From positions 4,308 through 41,333 of the forward strand of contig DCTR01000034.1 of assembly GCA_002329385.1 (NCBI GenBank): DNA of 37,026 nucleotides. The letters are read 5' to 3'. Position 1 is the stretch's first letter; every line of letters starts with the position of its first letter. Under the pieces are notes generated by a model. The model worked only from the letters and a program-made list of their open reading frames with translations, searched no databases and was not told the DNA's origin. Source of the DNA: Candidatus Shapirobacteria bacterium UBA1435. Lineage in GTDB: Bacteria; Patescibacteriota; Microgenomatia; UBA12405. A program made the position numbers and the translations under genes. Shown here in pieces: positions 24,340-32,646 of this stretch.

Positions 24340-25886
24340 AGAAAAAAAACACCACTAAAAAAGTTGTCCTATATTTTCCAACCCCTTTTCCTTACTTCCG
24401 CCCTTGGAAAGGTATCCCCATGTCTCTTTTGGCCATCTCCCGTCTTCTTGACACCCAAGGTTACGATATAAAAATTTATTCCAGGCATCTACAAAAAAAC
24501 CTGGCAAAAAAAATTATTAGGGATTCAAAAGATGCCATCTGCCTTGGCATCTCCGCCATGACTGGGTTTCAAATCCACGACGGTCTCAAGATAGCTAAAC
24601 TAGTCAAAAAAAAATACCCCAACCTCCCTATTGTCTGGGGAGGCTGGCACCCTTCAATTTTACCTGAAGAGACCGTAAGAAGTAAATATGTAGACATAGT
24701 CGTTATTGGTCAGGGCGACGAAACTTTTACCCAGCTGGTCCATGCCCTCGAAAAAAAACAAAGTCTAAAAAACATCGCCGGCATCGTCTACAAGTCGTCA
24801 AAAAAAATCCGTCACACTTCTCCTCGCCCACCAGTCGATCTGGCCAAATTACCTCCGCTTCCTTACCACCTTGTCGACCTGTCAAAATGTGCCATCACTA
24901 CCGAATACGGCCAAAAAACTATTTCGTATATTTCCAGCTATGGCTGCCCCCATCGTTGTGGCTTTTGTGTCGAACCAATCGTCAATAAACGCACCTGGGT
25001 CGCTGCCACCGCCAAAACCGTTCTGGACGAATGGGAAAATCTGGTAAAAACCTATCGGGCTGATTCCATCGCCGTCATCGACAGTAATTTTTTTGTCGAC
25101 GAAAAAAGAGTTTACGACATCTGCCGCGGCATACTAAAACGCAAACTGAAAATCAAATGGGGCAATGCCAACGGCCGTGTCCGGCAACTTTCTCTCTACC
25201 ACCCAAAGACCTGGCGTTTAATGCAAAAAAGCGGCTGTTCCATGATCCTCACCGGCGCCGAGTCAGGCTCCCAGTCAGCCCTTGACCTGATTTCCAAGGA
25301 CATGAATGTTAATGAGATAATCAAATTCACCAGACTATGTAAAAAATACGGCATCAAAATTCTTTACTCGTTTTTGGTCGGCTTACCCTGGTCAAAAGAT
25401 CCCAAAGAAAATAATCGTTTCGTCAAATCGGAATACCAGTCCACCCTTGCCCTCATCAACAAGTTACTTAAAATTTGCCAACGCAATCGTTATACCTATT
25501 ACCTTTTCCTCCCTTACCCAGGCGCTCCGCTCTTTCACCGGGCAAAACAGCTTGGTCTAAAACACCCTCACACTCTTCACGGCTGGAGCCAATATTTAAT
25601 GTCGCCCGAAGACGCCTTCAACATTGCCATCTACCAACGTTGGATTTCGGCTTCAGACGCCCGCCTCACCGCTATGCTCACCCAATATATTTTTGGCCTA
25701 ATGGATCAAGACACCTACGATGTTCTCCTTTCCCGCATTAGCAACCCGCTTTATCGTGGATTCTTCATCTTTTCCTATAAATCTGCCCTTTTACTTGTCA
25801 AAATCCGCTGGCGCTACAAGTTTTTTAGCCTTCCCTTCGACTATTACCTCTTTACCCTCTTTCACAAATATGGCCATCTCGTCTAA
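24336..25886 (+). CDS. B12-binding-type radical SAM enzyme
   Basis: The 516-residue protein has the same two-domain design as the preceding one: an N-terminal domain (about 1-165) with FPTPFPYFRPWKGIPMSLLA, IVWGGWHPSILPEETV (99-114) and GQGDETF, then a radical SAM domain with a canonical CX3CX2C motif (CPHRCGFC: Cys204, Cys208, Cys211). TGAESGSQSALDLISK, FLVGLPWS and FLPYPGAPLFHRA follow. The GGWHP pattern is the hallmark of cobalamin-binding radical SAM proteins. A hydrophobic C-terminal tail may help it associate with membranes. It is coupled to the previous gene as ATGA and overlaps the next by 17 bases. It may be an anaerobic methylase or ring-forming enzyme of a sugar or lipid; the two radical SAM genes may act in sequence. 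Confidence 0.9.
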   Translation: MKKKNTTKKVVLYFPTPFPYFRPWKGIPMSLLAISRLLDTQGYDIKIYSRHLQKNLAKKIIRDSKDAICLGISAMTGFQIHDGLKIAKLVKKKYPNLPIVWGGWHPSILPEETVRSKYVDIVVIGQGDETFTQLVHALEKKQSLKNIAGIVYKSSKKIRHTSPRPPVDLAKLPPLPYHLVDLSKCAITTEYGQKTISYISSYGCPHRCGFCVEPIVNKRTWVAATAKTVLDEWENLVKTYRADSIAVIDSNFFVDEKRVYDICRGILKRKLKIKWGNANGRVRQLSLYHPKTWRLMQKSGCSMILTGAESGSQSALDLISKDMNVNEIIKFTRLCKKYGIKILYSFLVGLPWSKDPKENNRFVKSEYQSTLALINKLLKICQRNRYTYYLFLPYPGAPLFHRAKQLGLKHPHTLHGWSQYLMSPEDAFNIAIYQRWISASDARLTAMLTQYIFGLMDQDTYDVLLSRISNPLYRGFFIFSYKSALLLVKIRWRYKFFSLPFDYYLFTLFHKYGHLV

Positions 25887-26904
25887 AAAGAGTCTAATCT
25901 CTTTTGTCATCCCCACCCTCAACGCCGCCTCGGTCCTACCCGCCTGTCTTGATTCAATCTCCAGTCAAAAAATACCAGGGTCTACCGTTGAGATTATTAT
26001 CGCCGACGGAGGATCAACCGACCAAACCCTCTCCATCGCCCAAAAACACCATGCCATTATTGTTTCAAACCCCCTAAAAACTGCCGAAGCTGGCAAGGCC
26101 GCCGGAATCAAAATCGCCAAAGGTGACCTGATTGCCCTTATTGACTCCGACAACGTCCTTCCTCACCGAAAATGGCTGTCTAAAATGTTAATTCCTTTCC
26201 GGCGCCATCAACACCTCATTGCTGCCGAACCTGTAAAGTTTACCTACCGCCGTCACGCCGGCTTTATTGAAAGATATTCTGCCCTGATCGGAGCCAACGA
26301 TCCTTACGCCTATATTAATGGCATCTACGACCGCTACAGCTACCTCAGTCGCAACTGGACCGGGCTTGACATACCCCTAACCAAATATCCAGGCTACGTT
26401 ATCCTCAAATTAAAACCAAAAACCACCCTGCCTACTCTTGGTGCCAACGGCACCATTTTCCGTTCAGAATTTCTCCGAAAAAACCTTTTTTCCGACTATC
26501 TTTTTGACATCGACCTAATCACCAGCGCCCTAAAAAAATCGTCGGCATCTATTTCTTTCGCCAAGGTAAACGTCGGCATCATCCACACATTCTGCGAATC
26601 TTCCATCGCCAAATTCTACCGCAAACAAAACCGCCGGCTGGTCGATTACTACCATTATCAACCATTACGGTCCTACGATTGGCAATCCGCCAACCGCCTC
26701 GGCATTTTTAGATTTAGCCTATACACCCTCTCTTTGGCCATCCCCATCTTCCATAGTCTAAAAGGTTTCTCTCGTCAGCCCGACCTTGCCTGGTTTTTTC
26801 ATCCACTTGCTTGTCTAATCACCCTTTTTGTCTACGCTAGGGTCTATTTGTTACATCAACTTGGCCTGCTTAAACCGATTAATCGACAATTATGGCGCCA
26901 ATAA
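25870..26904 (+). CDS. GT2 family glycosyltransferase with C-terminal membrane helices
   Basis: ATG 25870 gives 344 residues. Upstream in-frame ATG 25720 would add 50 residues read through the radical SAM gene. The GT-A domain has ISFVIPTLNAASVL (10-23), DGGSTDQT (46-53), AGKAAGIKIAKGD (74-86) and a metal-binding DSD (92-94). A long catalytic region includes LGANGTIFRSEFL. The C-terminal 90 residues hold hydrophobic helices ending in a basic tail. The intact DGGSTD and DSD motifs suggest an active enzyme. It overlaps the previous gene by 17 bases and the next by 13, so it sits firmly in the operon. The sugar is unknown; the family is often found in polysaccharide loci. Confidence 0.9.
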   Translation: MAISSKKSLISFVIPTLNAASVLPACLDSISSQKIPGSTVEIIIADGGSTDQTLSIAQKHHAIIVSNPLKTAEAGKAAGIKIAKGDLIALIDSDNVLPHRKWLSKMLIPFRRHQHLIAAEPVKFTYRRHAGFIERYSALIGANDPYAYINGIYDRYSYLSRNWTGLDIPLTKYPGYVILKLKPKTTLPTLGANGTIFRSEFLRKNLFSDYLFDIDLITSALKKSSASISFAKVNVGIIHTFCESSIAKFYRKQNRRLVDYYHYQPLRSYDWQSANRLGIFRFSLYTLSLAIPIFHSLKGFSRQPDLAWFFHPLACLITLFVYARVYLLHQLGLLKPINRQLWRQ

Positions 26905-28025
26905 AAAAAACCATCCTGCACATCACTCCCTTCTTTAGCCCCAACATCGGCGGAGTCGAAACTCATCTTTCTGATCTCACCGACACCTTGTCTTCGCAGG
27001 GTTATCGAAACTACATCTTAACCTACTCGCCAATTACCACCGCCGACACCCCCTACAAGCCCAAGGAGAAACCAAACCAAAATCTGTTTATTCGCCGCTT
27101 TACCTGGATAGGCGGCAATCTTTTTCACCGCCTCGAACCCCACCCCCTACTTAATTTTCTTTACCTTACTCCATATCTTTTGATTCGTGTTTTTTTCTGG
27201 CTGTTGTTTCATCCCGTCAAGTTCGACGCCGTCCACACCCATGGGCTAAATGCTGCCGTCATTGGGCTTGTTATTAAACCCATATTTGGCATCCCCAAAC
27301 ACCTGGTCAGTATCTATTCTGCCTACGACGCCGTTCCCCAATCCGTCTCCACCAAATTTCTCATGAGAACTATCCTCAACCACACCAATATCGTCTTAAC
27401 TCAATCGGCCCGTTCTCGAGTCCAACTTCAAAATTTAGGTGTCGATCCAAATAAACTAAATATCTACCGTCATTGGATAGACCTTGGGCGTTTTTCCCCC
27501 TCTCCCAAAACCTCCAAAGGCCAACGTTTTTCTGTTCTTTTTATTGGTCGGCTCATACCCCAAAAAGGCGCGCTTCTGCTGGCTAAGGTTGCCCAAGACC
27601 TGCCAGACATCGACTTTGTTTTTGTTGGTAACGGGCCTGATTTTTCTCGCCTAAAAAAAATCTCTCAAAAAACGGACAATATTCACCTGGTTGGCAACGT
27701 ACCCTATCACTCCCTTCATCAATATTATCAACGGGCTGATGTCTTCTGTATCCCGTCGCTTTACGAGGAGGGGTGGGGGAGAGTCATCATGGAAGCCATC
27801 TCCTGCGGCAAGCCCGTCATCGCCTCCAATCTCGGCGCCATCCCCGAAGTCGTTGATTCAACTGTCGCCATCCTTGTCAAACCAACCCTATCCCAGCTCA
27901 AACATGCAATTCAACTACTCCACCAAGACCGAAAACTTTACCATCAAATGCAAAAGCAATGTCAGCCATATGCCATCAAACACTTCGGCCCAGATAATAT
28001 CCGGCTAATCGCCAAATACTACTAA
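26892..28025 (+). CDS. GT4 family glycosyltransferase
   Basis: The 377-residue GT-B protein begins ILHITPFFSPNIGGVETHLSDL, where the GG pair (20-21) forms the acceptor-side loop. The linker FIGRLIPQKGALLL (217-230) and the donor-binding motif YEEGWGRVIMEAISCG, with EX7E at Glu293 and Glu301, mark a retaining GT4 transferase with a complete active site. LYEEGWGR is typical of polysaccharide GT4 enzymes. It ends the long plus-strand operon and shares its TAA stop bases with the TAG stop of the convergent methyltransferase gene (CTAA, 28022-28025). It probably adds hexose to a lipid-linked glycan; the donor is not identifiable. Confidence 0.9.
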   Translation: MAPIKKTILHITPFFSPNIGGVETHLSDLTDTLSSQGYRNYILTYSPITTADTPYKPKEKPNQNLFIRRFTWIGGNLFHRLEPHPLLNFLYLTPYLLIRVFFWLLFHPVKFDAVHTHGLNAAVIGLVIKPIFGIPKHLVSIYSAYDAVPQSVSTKFLMRTILNHTNIVLTQSARSRVQLQNLGVDPNKLNIYRHWIDLGRFSPSPKTSKGQRFSVLFIGRLIPQKGALLLAKVAQDLPDIDFVFVGNGPDFSRLKKISQKTDNIHLVGNVPYHSLHQYYQRADVFCIPSLYEEGWGRVIMEAISCGKPVIASNLGAIPEVVDSTVAILVKPTLSQLKHAIQLLHQDRKLYHQMQKQCQPYAIKHFGPDNIRLIAKYY

Positions 28026-28645
28026 ACCTCCGCCTCCAAATACACACTCAGTGTTTTGTGTTCATTCACATCCAATCTGTCAACATCGGGCATCTTACTT
28101 TTTCTATACTCACTAAATTCGACTTTCTCAAAACCAGCAGACTTAAGCAAATTTTCCGCCGTTTTTTTGTCATAAATCCACTGATGAGGCCTAATAAACC
28201 TCCTTAATATCGTCCCCACCAGACTGGTCTTCTTGTCTTTCTCAAACCCAAAAAAGTCTCTATTAAATACGTCGGCATCACCATCGGTTTGATATTTTTC
28301 CAGCATCTTAGCCAAATCTGGTAAAACCACTCTCACCCGCCCTCCTTTTTTTAGCACCCTGTTCACCTCCCTCAATACTCCAATTGCCTGCCAATACTCC
28401 AAGTGTTCCAACACGTGCGAACAATAAACCCACTCAACCGATCTATCGCCCAAAGGTAAACGCTTCCTGATATCGACCAACTGATACTTTGGCCAGACCG
28501 CCCGATAGTTTACCGGTAATAAACCCACACTAACTAGCCAATCCCTCAACCTGGGTAACTTGTTCACTACCGGCAGCATCCCCCAATCATAGTTCACCCA
28601 CCCCTCGACACCGCTTGGTCCGCATCCTAAATTAACTTTGACCAT
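28022..28645 (-). CDS. SAM-dependent methyltransferase, class I (Methyltransf_11-like)
   Basis: The 207-residue protein begins with motif I, VKVNLGCGPSGVEGW (2-16), for SAM binding. Acidic and aromatic residues follow (WPKYQLVDIRKRLPL), and then a CSHVLEHLEYWQAI segment, the usual post-I region of class I methyltransferases. LREVNRVLKKGGRVRVVLPD is the typical motif III helix and strand. It has no membrane segment and no secretion signal. Genes like this next to glycosyltransferases often methylate sugars or glycan ends, but the substrate is not shown. It is transcribed alone from the 23-base divergent promoter shared with the GT4 at 28669, and its stop overlaps that of the gene ending at 28025. 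Confidence 0.9.
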   Translation of the reverse strand: MVKVNLGCGPSGVEGWVNYDWGMLPVVNKLPRLRDWLVSVGLLPVNYRAVWPKYQLVDIRKRLPLGDRSVEWVYCSHVLEHLEYWQAIGVLREVNRVLKKGGRVRVVLPDLAKMLEKYQTDGDADVFNRDFFGFEKDKKTSLVGTILRRFIRPHQWIYDKKTAENLLKSAGFEKVEFSEYRKSKMPDVDRLDVNEHKTLSVYLEAEV

Positions 28646-28652
28646 AAATCAA

Positions 28653-28662
28653 ATACTATAAT
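28653..28662. promoter_or_regulatory. Divergent overlapping -10 boxes, likely leaderless starts
   Basis: TATAAT at 28657-28662 on the plus strand is six bases before the TTG start at 28669. On the minus strand TAGTAT (28658-28653) is seven bases before the ATG at 28645. The two -10 boxes overlap by two bases inside a 23-base gap. A minus-strand TTGACA (28676-28671) exists but is too close (about 12 bases) for standard -35 spacing. Both messages would start at or next to the start codon. Confidence 0.5.
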
Positions 28663-28668
28663 AGCTTA

Positions 28669-29883
28669 TTGTCAAACAAAAAACCTTCTTTGCTGGTCAT
28701 CGCCAACAACAATCTCGGCACCAGTTTAAGTGGCGGCGACCAAATATTCTTAAACATCATCAAATACTGGCAACGGTATTTCCGCATTTCTGTTCTTGGT
28801 TCGGCCGAAACCTCACGCCTCATCAAAGATTTTGGTCTCGATATTCCCGTTATTGTCACTGACACCCCTGCCCGCCACCACACCCCAAACACCTTTCAGC
28901 TCCTCTTACACCAAACAAAAAGACTAATTAGGGGAATAAATTGTCTACGTCGTCAACCCGACCTGATATCAACTGACTATGTCTACACCGCCTCCGACTT
29001 CATCCCCGACCTCTTTCTTGGTTTTATCATCAGATTATTCCATCCAAAAAGCTACTGGATTGCCGGATACTACCTTTTTGCTCCAAACCCTTTCAGTCGG
29101 CGATCTCCCTACAATCTCTCCCACCGGCCCATAAAAGGCCTGTTTTATTACCTTAGCCAGATTCCCACTCATTTTTTAGCCAGAAACTTTGCTGATTTTG
29201 TTCTGGTCACCTCTCTTCCCGACACTAAAAGGTTCCCTAAACATCTTCGCCAAAACAAAGTTTCGGTTATTCAGGGTGGCGTCTATATCCCCAATTTTGC
29301 TACTCTAAAACGCTCTTTTGAAACCAACCCACCCTCAACCAGGCAATTCGACGCCTGCTTTCTTGGCCGTCTCCATGTCCAAAAAGGCATAGTTGAATTG
29401 ATCGACATTTGGAAGCAGGTTGTTGCTCAAAAACCAAATGCTCGGCTACTGGTTATTGGCGATGGTGATCTAGCCAAAACCGTTAGTCACAAAATAAAAA
29501 CTCTCGACCTTGTCAATAATGTCAAAATGGTCGGCTTTCAAACCGGCCGCAGCAAATACGGTCTCTTTAAAAATAGTCGGGTTGTCGTCCATCCGGCAAT
29601 TTACGACAGTGGTGGTATGGCCGCTGCTGAAGCCATGGCCTGGGGGTTACCTGCCGTTTCTTTCGATTTGCCCGCCCTAAAGTCGTATTATCCAAAAGGC
29701 ATGATCAAAACCCCCTGTTTCGATTTAACCCTTTTCGCTAAAAACATTCTCTCTTTAATCAATAACCGACAGCTTTACCAAAGATATTCCCGTCAGGCCA
29801 GAGAACTCATCGAACAAAATTGGTCATGGCAAAAAAGGACCAATGATATCTATCGGCAAATAATTTCCTCTACCAATGAATAA
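28669..29883 (+). CDS. GT4 family glycosyltransferase (EX7E altered to DX7E)
   Basis: The start is TTG 28669, the only start before the Rossmann strand (KPSLLVIANNNLGTSLSGGDQIF). The 404-residue GT-B protein carries SGGDQIFLN as its acceptor loop. The domain linker FLGRLHVQKGIVELIDIW marks GT4 family architecture, and the donor site reads YDSGGMAAAEAMAWG, where the first glutamate of EX7E is Asp, a known variant in GT4. A TATAAT box six bases upstream of the TTG predicts a leaderless mRNA. The end overlaps the next gene by eight bases (ATGAATAA). This is a small operon with the radical SAM protein. The sugar is not known. Confidence 0.85.
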   Translation: MSNKKPSLLVIANNNLGTSLSGGDQIFLNIIKYWQRYFRISVLGSAETSRLIKDFGLDIPVIVTDTPARHHTPNTFQLLLHQTKRLIRGINCLRRQPDLISTDYVYTASDFIPDLFLGFIIRLFHPKSYWIAGYYLFAPNPFSRRSPYNLSHRPIKGLFYYLSQIPTHFLARNFADFVLVTSLPDTKRFPKHLRQNKVSVIQGGVYIPNFATLKRSFETNPPSTRQFDACFLGRLHVQKGIVELIDIWKQVVAQKPNARLLVIGDGDLAKTVSHKIKTLDLVNNVKMVGFQTGRSKYGLFKNSRVVVHPAIYDSGGMAAAEAMAWGLPAVSFDLPALKSYYPKGMIKTPCFDLTLFAKNILSLINNRQLYQRYSRQARELIEQNWSWQKRTNDIYRQIISSTNE

Positions 29884-30934
29884 CTTTAATAAGGCATTTT
29901 CCAAACTATCCAGTCTCCCTCCCAACCAAAAGCTTGTCGGCTCCCTCAAAATCTTCTTCAATTATTTGGCCGCCGCTTTTCGGCTTCCCCAAACTCCACC
30001 TCCCGTTGAAATCCAGATTGAACCGTCAAGCCGTTGCAACTTACGTTGTTCCATCTGTAATCTAAAAAACTATCAGTCCAAACATAGCTTCCTTTCTCCC
30101 GCATCATTAGAAAAACTCGTCCGCCAGCTAAAACCGATCCAAAACGTCAACCTGACCGGTATGGGTGAAAGTCTACTAAACCCTCAATTTATTAAGCTTT
30201 TGACTATCCTCAACCGCCACCACGTCTCCTTCACTTTTATTACTAACGGTCAGCTTCTAAACCCAATCCTCGCCCAAAAAGTTCTCTCGCAAAAACCCAA
30301 AGCTATTATCGTCTCTATTGATGCCACTGACAAAAAATACGAAAATATCCGCCTTGGCGCCTCCTTTCCCCTTCTTGTCAAAAATCTTACTCATCTCTTT
30401 CAACTTTCCCAAAAACTCTCCCCAAAAACCGAGCTTATTCTAAACACAGTTCTTATTCATCGTCAAGAAATCCAAAACCAAAAAGACATCGAGTCAATCA
30501 TCAAACTGGCCGACCGGGTAAATTTTTCTCGCGTCACTTTTCAAAACGTTTTTGAACCCAATACCCATCTGCAAAAATACCACCAAAACCATTCCCGGCA
30601 ACTGACAATCCGCTATCAAAAAATCCAAACCATTGCCTCACGCTACCACCAGCCCGTCACCCTTCCCCAAACCCATATCAAGCCAAATTCCTGTTACTAC
30701 CCATGGATCTACCCTCAAATCACTTCGTCCGGCGAACTATTACCTTGCTGCCTTATTCCTCAATTTGGTCCCTATCAGGAGATCATCGATCGATATTCTT
30801 TTGGCAATGTTTTTGATCAACCGTTTAATCGTGTTTGGAATAGTCCCAGGGCCAGAGTTTTTCGCCGTCAGCTTTCATCCTCAAACCCGCCATCTCCCTG
30901 TCGCTTCTGTCCAAAATACCTCGGTATACTTTAG
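29876..30934 (+). CDS. Radical SAM protein with SPASM-like C-terminal cysteines
   Basis: This 352-residue protein has the CX3CX2C iron-sulfur motif in RCNLRCSIC (Cys54, Cys58, Cys61), followed by a LTGMGESLLNPQF segment and FITNGQLL, as in radical SAM barrels. The C-terminal end holds more cysteines (NSCYYPW, LPCC and PCRFCPKY), the arrangement of SPASM or twitch domains that bind extra iron-sulfur clusters. The reaction may be oxidation or modification of a sugar, peptide or lipid; it cannot be told. It is co-transcribed with the GT4 gene before it (eight-base overlap) and ends in a TTAG overlap with the convergent TMTC-like gene. A GT4 and radical SAM pairing suggests glycan tailoring. Confidence 0.85.
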   Translation: MNNFNKAFSKLSSLPPNQKLVGSLKIFFNYLAAAFRLPQTPPPVEIQIEPSSRCNLRCSICNLKNYQSKHSFLSPASLEKLVRQLKPIQNVNLTGMGESLLNPQFIKLLTILNRHHVSFTFITNGQLLNPILAQKVLSQKPKAIIVSIDATDKKYENIRLGASFPLLVKNLTHLFQLSQKLSPKTELILNTVLIHRQEIQNQKDIESIIKLADRVNFSRVTFQNVFEPNTHLQKYHQNHSRQLTIRYQKIQTIASRYHQPVTLPQTHIKPNSCYYPWIYPQITSSGELLPCCLIPQFGPYQEIIDRYSFGNVFDQPFNRVWNSPRARVFRRQLSSSNPPSPCRFCPKYLGIL

Positions 30935-32646
30935 TTTCTCTCCACGTTTCCTAGCAACTCTGCCGCCACCCTGTTGTTCGGATCAAAAGTCAACGATCGC
31001 CGTAACGCATCAATCGCTTCTTCTTTCCTGCCTGACTGTGCCATCACCAGGCCGGCAGCATACCAAGCCTGACTGTTTTCCGGCTGAAGGTTGAGTAACT
31101 TGTTTACATGATCAATCGCCAGATCCATCTTCCTTTCGATAAGGTCAATCTGTATCAGGCTTAAATAGGTTTGATATAAACTTGGCGAAAAGTTTAAGGC
31201 AATATTATATCCCTCTCTAGCCAGATCCAACCGACCGGTTTTAAAAAATATATTCGCCCTATTGTGGTAAGCATCAGCATAATTGGGTTTTACCGCAATT
31301 GACTGCGAAAAACCTTTTATCGCATTCTCATAGTCTTTAAGTTTGTCGTAATCATCACCGATGTTATTCCAGGCGTTGTGACTATTTGGCGAAACCTGAC
31401 AGGTATTAACCCAAAGTTTATGATTAGTCGACCAATCGTCATTTCTAAAATATATCCTCACCGAATAAAACACCAACAGAGAAATCAGCAGGGTTGGCGC
31501 CGCCAGTTTTGCCACCTTTCCCAACTCATTAATTATTATTGCCAAAAAAAGGGCAAACCCCAACGAAGGAAAAAAGGCATACCTTTCTGCCACTAACCAG
31601 CTGACCTTAACCGGCGACATCGACGGCAAAAGGGTGACCAGAATAAAACTCAAGGCAAAGCCAACTCTTTTGTCCCTAAACCAAAAATAAATCATAAGCG
31701 ACAAAAAGGACAATATAATCGACCAATTCAACCACTCTGGAAAAACATACATCGTGTGATACAGCGTCAAGTCAAAAGGTGCCCAGAATAGTTGCAGATA
31801 CTTCGCTATCCCCGTCGGGTACTGAAAAAACGGATCATAAAAAATACTCTCACTACTATTGTATCCCGAATTTACCACGTTCACCCGTTGGGTAATCTTT
31901 TGCCACCCCCAAATTACACCCACCACTGCCACTACCAACAAATACGGTAATATCTTCCAAAACCTTCTCTTGACCTCCTGGTTTCCCCAGGCAATTATGT
32001 ACAAAAAAATCAAAGGGAAAACCGCAAAGATTCTCGGCACGTCCGCTCTAAAAGCCAGGAAAAAAGTTATCACCGCTCCAGCCAACCATTTTGTGTTACC
32101 TTTCTCTAAAAACTCAATCATCATCAATAAAACCAGCAAACTGTAAAAGGCAATAAATAAGTAGGGGAGACCCGAAATCCACGACACCGCCTCAACATGA
32201 ATCGGCATTACCGCAAATATCAACACCGTCAATCTCGATAACCACCTGTTGCCAAAAAGCTTCTCTATCGCCAAAAAGGCTAACCAACAAATAACAATAA
32301 AAAATACTACCGAGGTCAAATGGTAATAAAATTCTTTCACCCCTAGCACAAAGGCAATCAAACTCTTAACAATATTAGTGCTATTTAGACCCTTAAAACC
32401 CACCCCTAAGTTGGCCACCAGTGGGTTATGAGGAATAGTAGCATAGTCGTCGGAGACAAAATCCCCGTTAAGTGCATTAAAAAAAATCAACACTATCCCC
32501 ACCGACACCGAAAGCAAAAATTTCCAATTAGCCTTTATACTTCTTCGGTAGCTAAAATTCGACCCCGTTCCAGCAACCCAATCCTTACCGGCTGCCTTAT
32601 TCTCCGCTTTGTTCGATCTCAACGCCTTTATTCTCTTTTGTGACAT
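30931..32646 (-). CDS. TMTC-like membrane protein with C-terminal TPRs
   Basis: I prefer ATG 32646 (571 residues); TTG 32658 would add four residues. After a charged N-terminal tail, a membrane helix (about 43-60) leads to FVSDDYATIPHNPLV (63-77), the acidic outer-loop motif of TMTC (protein O-mannosyltransferase-like, DUF1736) proteins. PIHVEAVSWISGLPYLFIAF and VAERYAFFPSLGFALFLAI also match that family. About ten helices are followed by about 150 residues with four tetratricopeptide repeats (for example NAWNNIGDDYDKLKDYENAI). The eukaryotic homologues transfer mannose from lipid donors to proteins; a similar role on surface proteins is inferred. It starts inside the 3' end of the SDR gene (19-base overlap), so the two form an operon. 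Confidence 0.82.
   Translation of the reverse strand: MSQKRIKALRSNKAENKAAGKDWVAGTGSNFSYRRSIKANWKFLLSVSVGIVLIFFNALNGDFVSDDYATIPHNPLVANLGVGFKGLNSTNIVKSLIAFVLGVKEFYYHLTSVVFFIVICWLAFLAIEKLFGNRWLSRLTVLIFAVMPIHVEAVSWISGLPYLFIAFYSLLVLLMMIEFLEKGNTKWLAGAVITFFLAFRADVPRIFAVFPLIFLYIIAWGNQEVKRRFWKILPYLLVVAVVGVIWGWQKITQRVNVVNSGYNSSESIFYDPFFQYPTGIAKYLQLFWAPFDLTLYHTMYVFPEWLNWSIILSFLSLMIYFWFRDKRVGFALSFILVTLLPSMSPVKVSWLVAERYAFFPSLGFALFLAIIINELGKVAKLAAPTLLISLLVFYSVRIYFRNDDWSTNHKLWVNTCQVSPNSHNAWNNIGDDYDKLKDYENAIKGFSQSIAVKPNYADAYHNRANIFFKTGRLDLAREGYNIALNFSPSLYQTYLSLIQIDLIERKMDLAIDHVNKLLNLQPENSQAWYAAGLVMAQSGRKEEAIDALRRSLTFDPNNRVAAELLGNVERN

Noticed and set aside
30633..31094. 153-codon open frame across the end of the radical SAM gene and the TMTC-like gene
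   Set aside because: It crosses two well-supported genes on opposite strands, and no domain motif is visible.
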